From the NCBI GenBank assembly GCA_019417795.1, contig DXUR01000035.1, positions 1 through 14,328 of the forward strand: a DNA stretch of 14,328 bases, in the 5' to 3' direction. Under the pieces are notes generated by a model. That model did no database searches and was not told the DNA's origin. It saw only the letters and a list, made by a program, of their open reading frames with translations. The stretch is from Clostridiales bacterium (lineage in GTDB: Bacteria; Bacillota_A; Clostridia; Oscillospirales; Oscillospiraceae). Below are positions 12,886 through 14,328 of the stretch, piece by piece. Both the position numbers and the translations under genes were made by a program. Position 1 is the first letter of the stretch. Every line of letters begins with the position of its first letter.

Positions 12886-13809
12886 TCACATCTGGAACAG
12901 GGTGATCATCAGCGGCATCGTGATGATGCAGAGCAGCATGGTCACCGTGTTGATCAGACTGGCATAGAGGGCATCCCGGCCGAACATCTGACTGAACTGG
13001 GTCACGATGTTGGCGGAGGGCGCGATCACAGAGAGCAGACTGATGATGATCAGCGTTTCTCCGTGAGGGGCCAGTGCGGCCAGACCGCTGTATTTGGCAA
13101 CGCAGACCAAAATAACCGGCAGTACGATCAGTCGCAGCAGCACAGGCTTCCAGAGCTGGCGATAGGAGCGCAGATGCTGCATATCCATATCCGCCATCAG
13201 CATACCGATGATCAGCATGGCAACCGGGCCCATGGTATTTCCGGCCATGGCGAATGCCGACCGAATGACTGCGGGCAGCCGGATCTGAAATGCAAACAGA
13301 AACAGACCTATGGCAATCGCCAGAATGTTCACATTGCATACCAGATCCCGCAGGGAGATCTCTTTTTTGCCGCTGATGAGGATCCGGGCATGGGTCCATA
13401 CCAGAATGGTCTGCACGATAGAGTAGCAGGTCACATACATGACCCAATCTTCACCAAAAATTCCGATGACAAGCGGAACCACCATGTTGGTGCAGTTCGA
13501 GTACATGACAGAGGCTGTTTCCACTGTATTTAGGCAAAACAGCTTTGCCGACAGTCTTCCCAGCACGAGACTCAGCACGTTCATCATCAGTGCAGATAGA
13601 AGCGAAAGCTCCATCATGCGTACGGTATCCGTTGTGCGCTCGATCTGAAAAGCGTTCAGGATCACGCAGGGGATGATGACATACAGCAACAGCATGGACA
13701 GTACACGACTGTCCTCTGATTTCAAAATACCGGCCTTTACAATGGCCCAACCCAGAAAGATAATGATAAACAACTGGGCGATCTGCTGCAGCAGGATCAG
13801 ACTCAGCAT
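12886..13809 (-). CDS. AEC-family (auxin efflux carrier-like) transporter
   Basis: A 307-residue membrane protein with about ten hydrophobic segments in two five-helix halves. Features of the AEC/PIN-like family are an N-terminal helix ending in GWAIVKAGILK, the helix-breaking LLLYVIIPCVILNAF (41-55), the SNCTNMVVPLVIG segment (104-116), and a C-terminal SVIAPSANIVTQF. Bacterial members carry malate, malonate, amino acids or related compounds, and the substrate here is unknown. Its ATG lies inside the end of the upstream hydrogenase-like gene (ATGCTGA, 7-base overlap). Its ribosome binding site is GGAG only 2 nt from the ATG, so translation probably depends on coupling to the upstream gene. 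Confidence 0.88.
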   Translation of the reverse strand: MLSLILLQQIAQLFIIIFLGWAIVKAGILKSEDSRVLSMLLLYVIIPCVILNAFQIERTTDTVRMMELSLLSALMMNVLSLVLGRLSAKLFCLNTVETASVMYSNCTNMVVPLVIGIFGEDWVMYVTCYSIVQTILVWTHARILISGKKEISLRDLVCNVNILAIAIGLFLFAFQIRLPAVIRSAFAMAGNTMGPVAMLIIGMLMADMDMQHLRSYRQLWKPVLLRLIVLPVILVCVAKYSGLAALAPHGETLIIISLLSVIAPSANIVTQFSQMFGRDALYASLINTVTMLLCIITMPLMITLFQM

Positions 13810-14328
13810 TTCTCCTCTACGTCTTTCAGACGGCCCAGATAGGGACTTTCCGTAGTGCTCATGCTGGAAGCGGCATTTTTAAAGCGCTCCACGCTGGCGG
13901 TGGATTCCTTGACGGGACGGAGGGTGCCGGCGCCGGCCACGCAGCCGCCGGGACAGCCCATGCCCTCCAGCAGATAGCCGTTGCGCTTGCCGGCCTTAGC
14001 CATGGCCAGCATCTTGCGGCATTCCTTCAGACCATCGCCGTACTCAATGAGGATCTCACGATCCGGGTCAATGTGCTTGATGGCTTCCACCACAGCGGCA
14101 GCCACGCCACCGCCCACGGCGAAGCCGCGGCCAAAGCCGCTGCCCTCGTCCATGCCGTCGGCAGGATCTGCCTCAAGGGTCTTGAAGTCGATCTCCTTGG
14201 CGTCAAACATACCCAGAAGCTCCTCGAAGGTCAGCACAAAATCCACGTCGGAACGGACGGACTTCCGGTTGGCCTCCAGCTTCTTGGCGGCGCAGGGCCC
14301 GATAAAGACGATACGGGCGTTGGGATGG
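13803..14328 (-). CDS. [FeFe]-hydrogenase-like iron-sulfur protein, N-terminal part beyond window
   Basis: Only the C-terminal 174 or so residues are visible; the frame is open to the right edge. Two H-cluster signature regions can be read: GPCAAKKLEA (about 14278-14300), matching the L2/P2 type PCxxKxxE motif, and GMGCPGGCVAGAGTL (about 13930-13960), matching the P3 CxxxC motif. The Met-Gly-Cys-Pro and Gly-Ala-Gly wording differs from the standard MACPGGC/GGGQP of group A enzymes and looks more like the group B or monomeric type. These enzymes make or use H2 with ferredoxin in clostridial fermentation. A GTG at 14246 is internal, since a conserved motif lies upstream of it. The stop overlaps the AEC start by 7 bases. 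Confidence 0.87.
   Translation of the reverse strand, partial: HPNARIVFIGPCAAKKLEANRKSVRSDVDFVLTFEELLGMFDAKEIDFKTLEADPADGMDEGSGFGRGFAVGGGVAAAVVEAIKHIDPDREILIEYGDGLKECRKMLAMAKAGKRNGYLLEGMGCPGGCVAGAGTLRPVKESTASVERFKNAASSMSTTESPYLGRLKDVEEKC

Noticed and set aside
14244..14246. GTG as the start of the hydrogenase-like gene
   Set aside because: The conserved PCAAKK motif lies upstream in the same frame, so the gene continues beyond the window edge.

Overview
The window looks like chromosomal DNA of an anaerobic, spore-forming Bacillota, most likely a gut Oscillospiraceae/Clostridia-type organism. This is inferred from a SpoIIID sporulation regulator, SLH-domain and LCP cell-wall proteins, an [FeFe]-hydrogenase-type protein, AAAGGAG-type ribosome binding sites, GC-rich genes and strong T-tailed terminators. 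No rRNA, tRNA, CRISPR array, IS element or phage gene was seen.

Layout. Positions 1-879 (+) hold the end of a DUF3810-type membrane zinc-protease-like gene. It converges, across a structured spacer and a shared terminator, on a minus-strand pair: an LCP-family protein followed by an SLH/transglutaminase-domain secreted protein (1052-3552). Next on the minus strand is spoIIID with a small coiled-coil ORF behind it (3763-4283). Divergent from spoIIID is a plus-strand operon, nitroreductase - mtnA - deoD-type nucleoside phosphorylase - HAD phosphatase (4442-7468), closed by a terminator. Then come an NhaC-superfamily transporter (7783-9216, +), a LysR regulator (9384-10343, -), a methionine gamma-lyase (10768-11961, +) and a RidA deaminase (12149-12523, +). 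Each of these has its own promoter and/or terminator. The right edge carries a minus-strand pair: an [FeFe]-hydrogenase-like gene, cut by the window edge, overlapping an AEC-family transporter.

Functional reading. Two adjacent groups concern methionine-derived sulfur and its nucleoside by-products. MtnA isomerises methylthioribose-1-phosphate. The neighbouring DeoD-type phosphorylase could supply that substrate from methylthioadenosine; it has Cys where E. coli-type enzymes have the ribose-contacting His. Methionine gamma-lyase breaks methionine into methanethiol, ammonia and 2-oxobutyrate through an enamine/imine intermediate that RidA is known to hydrolyse. The LysR gene is divergent from the lyase and is its likely regulator. 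The NhaC-superfamily protein is a plausible importer of methionine or another amino acid. The transporter, lyase and RidA genes share a codon style (GCT, CGT) unlike their neighbours, suggesting high expression. Roles are assigned from family recognition and context; nothing here was tested.
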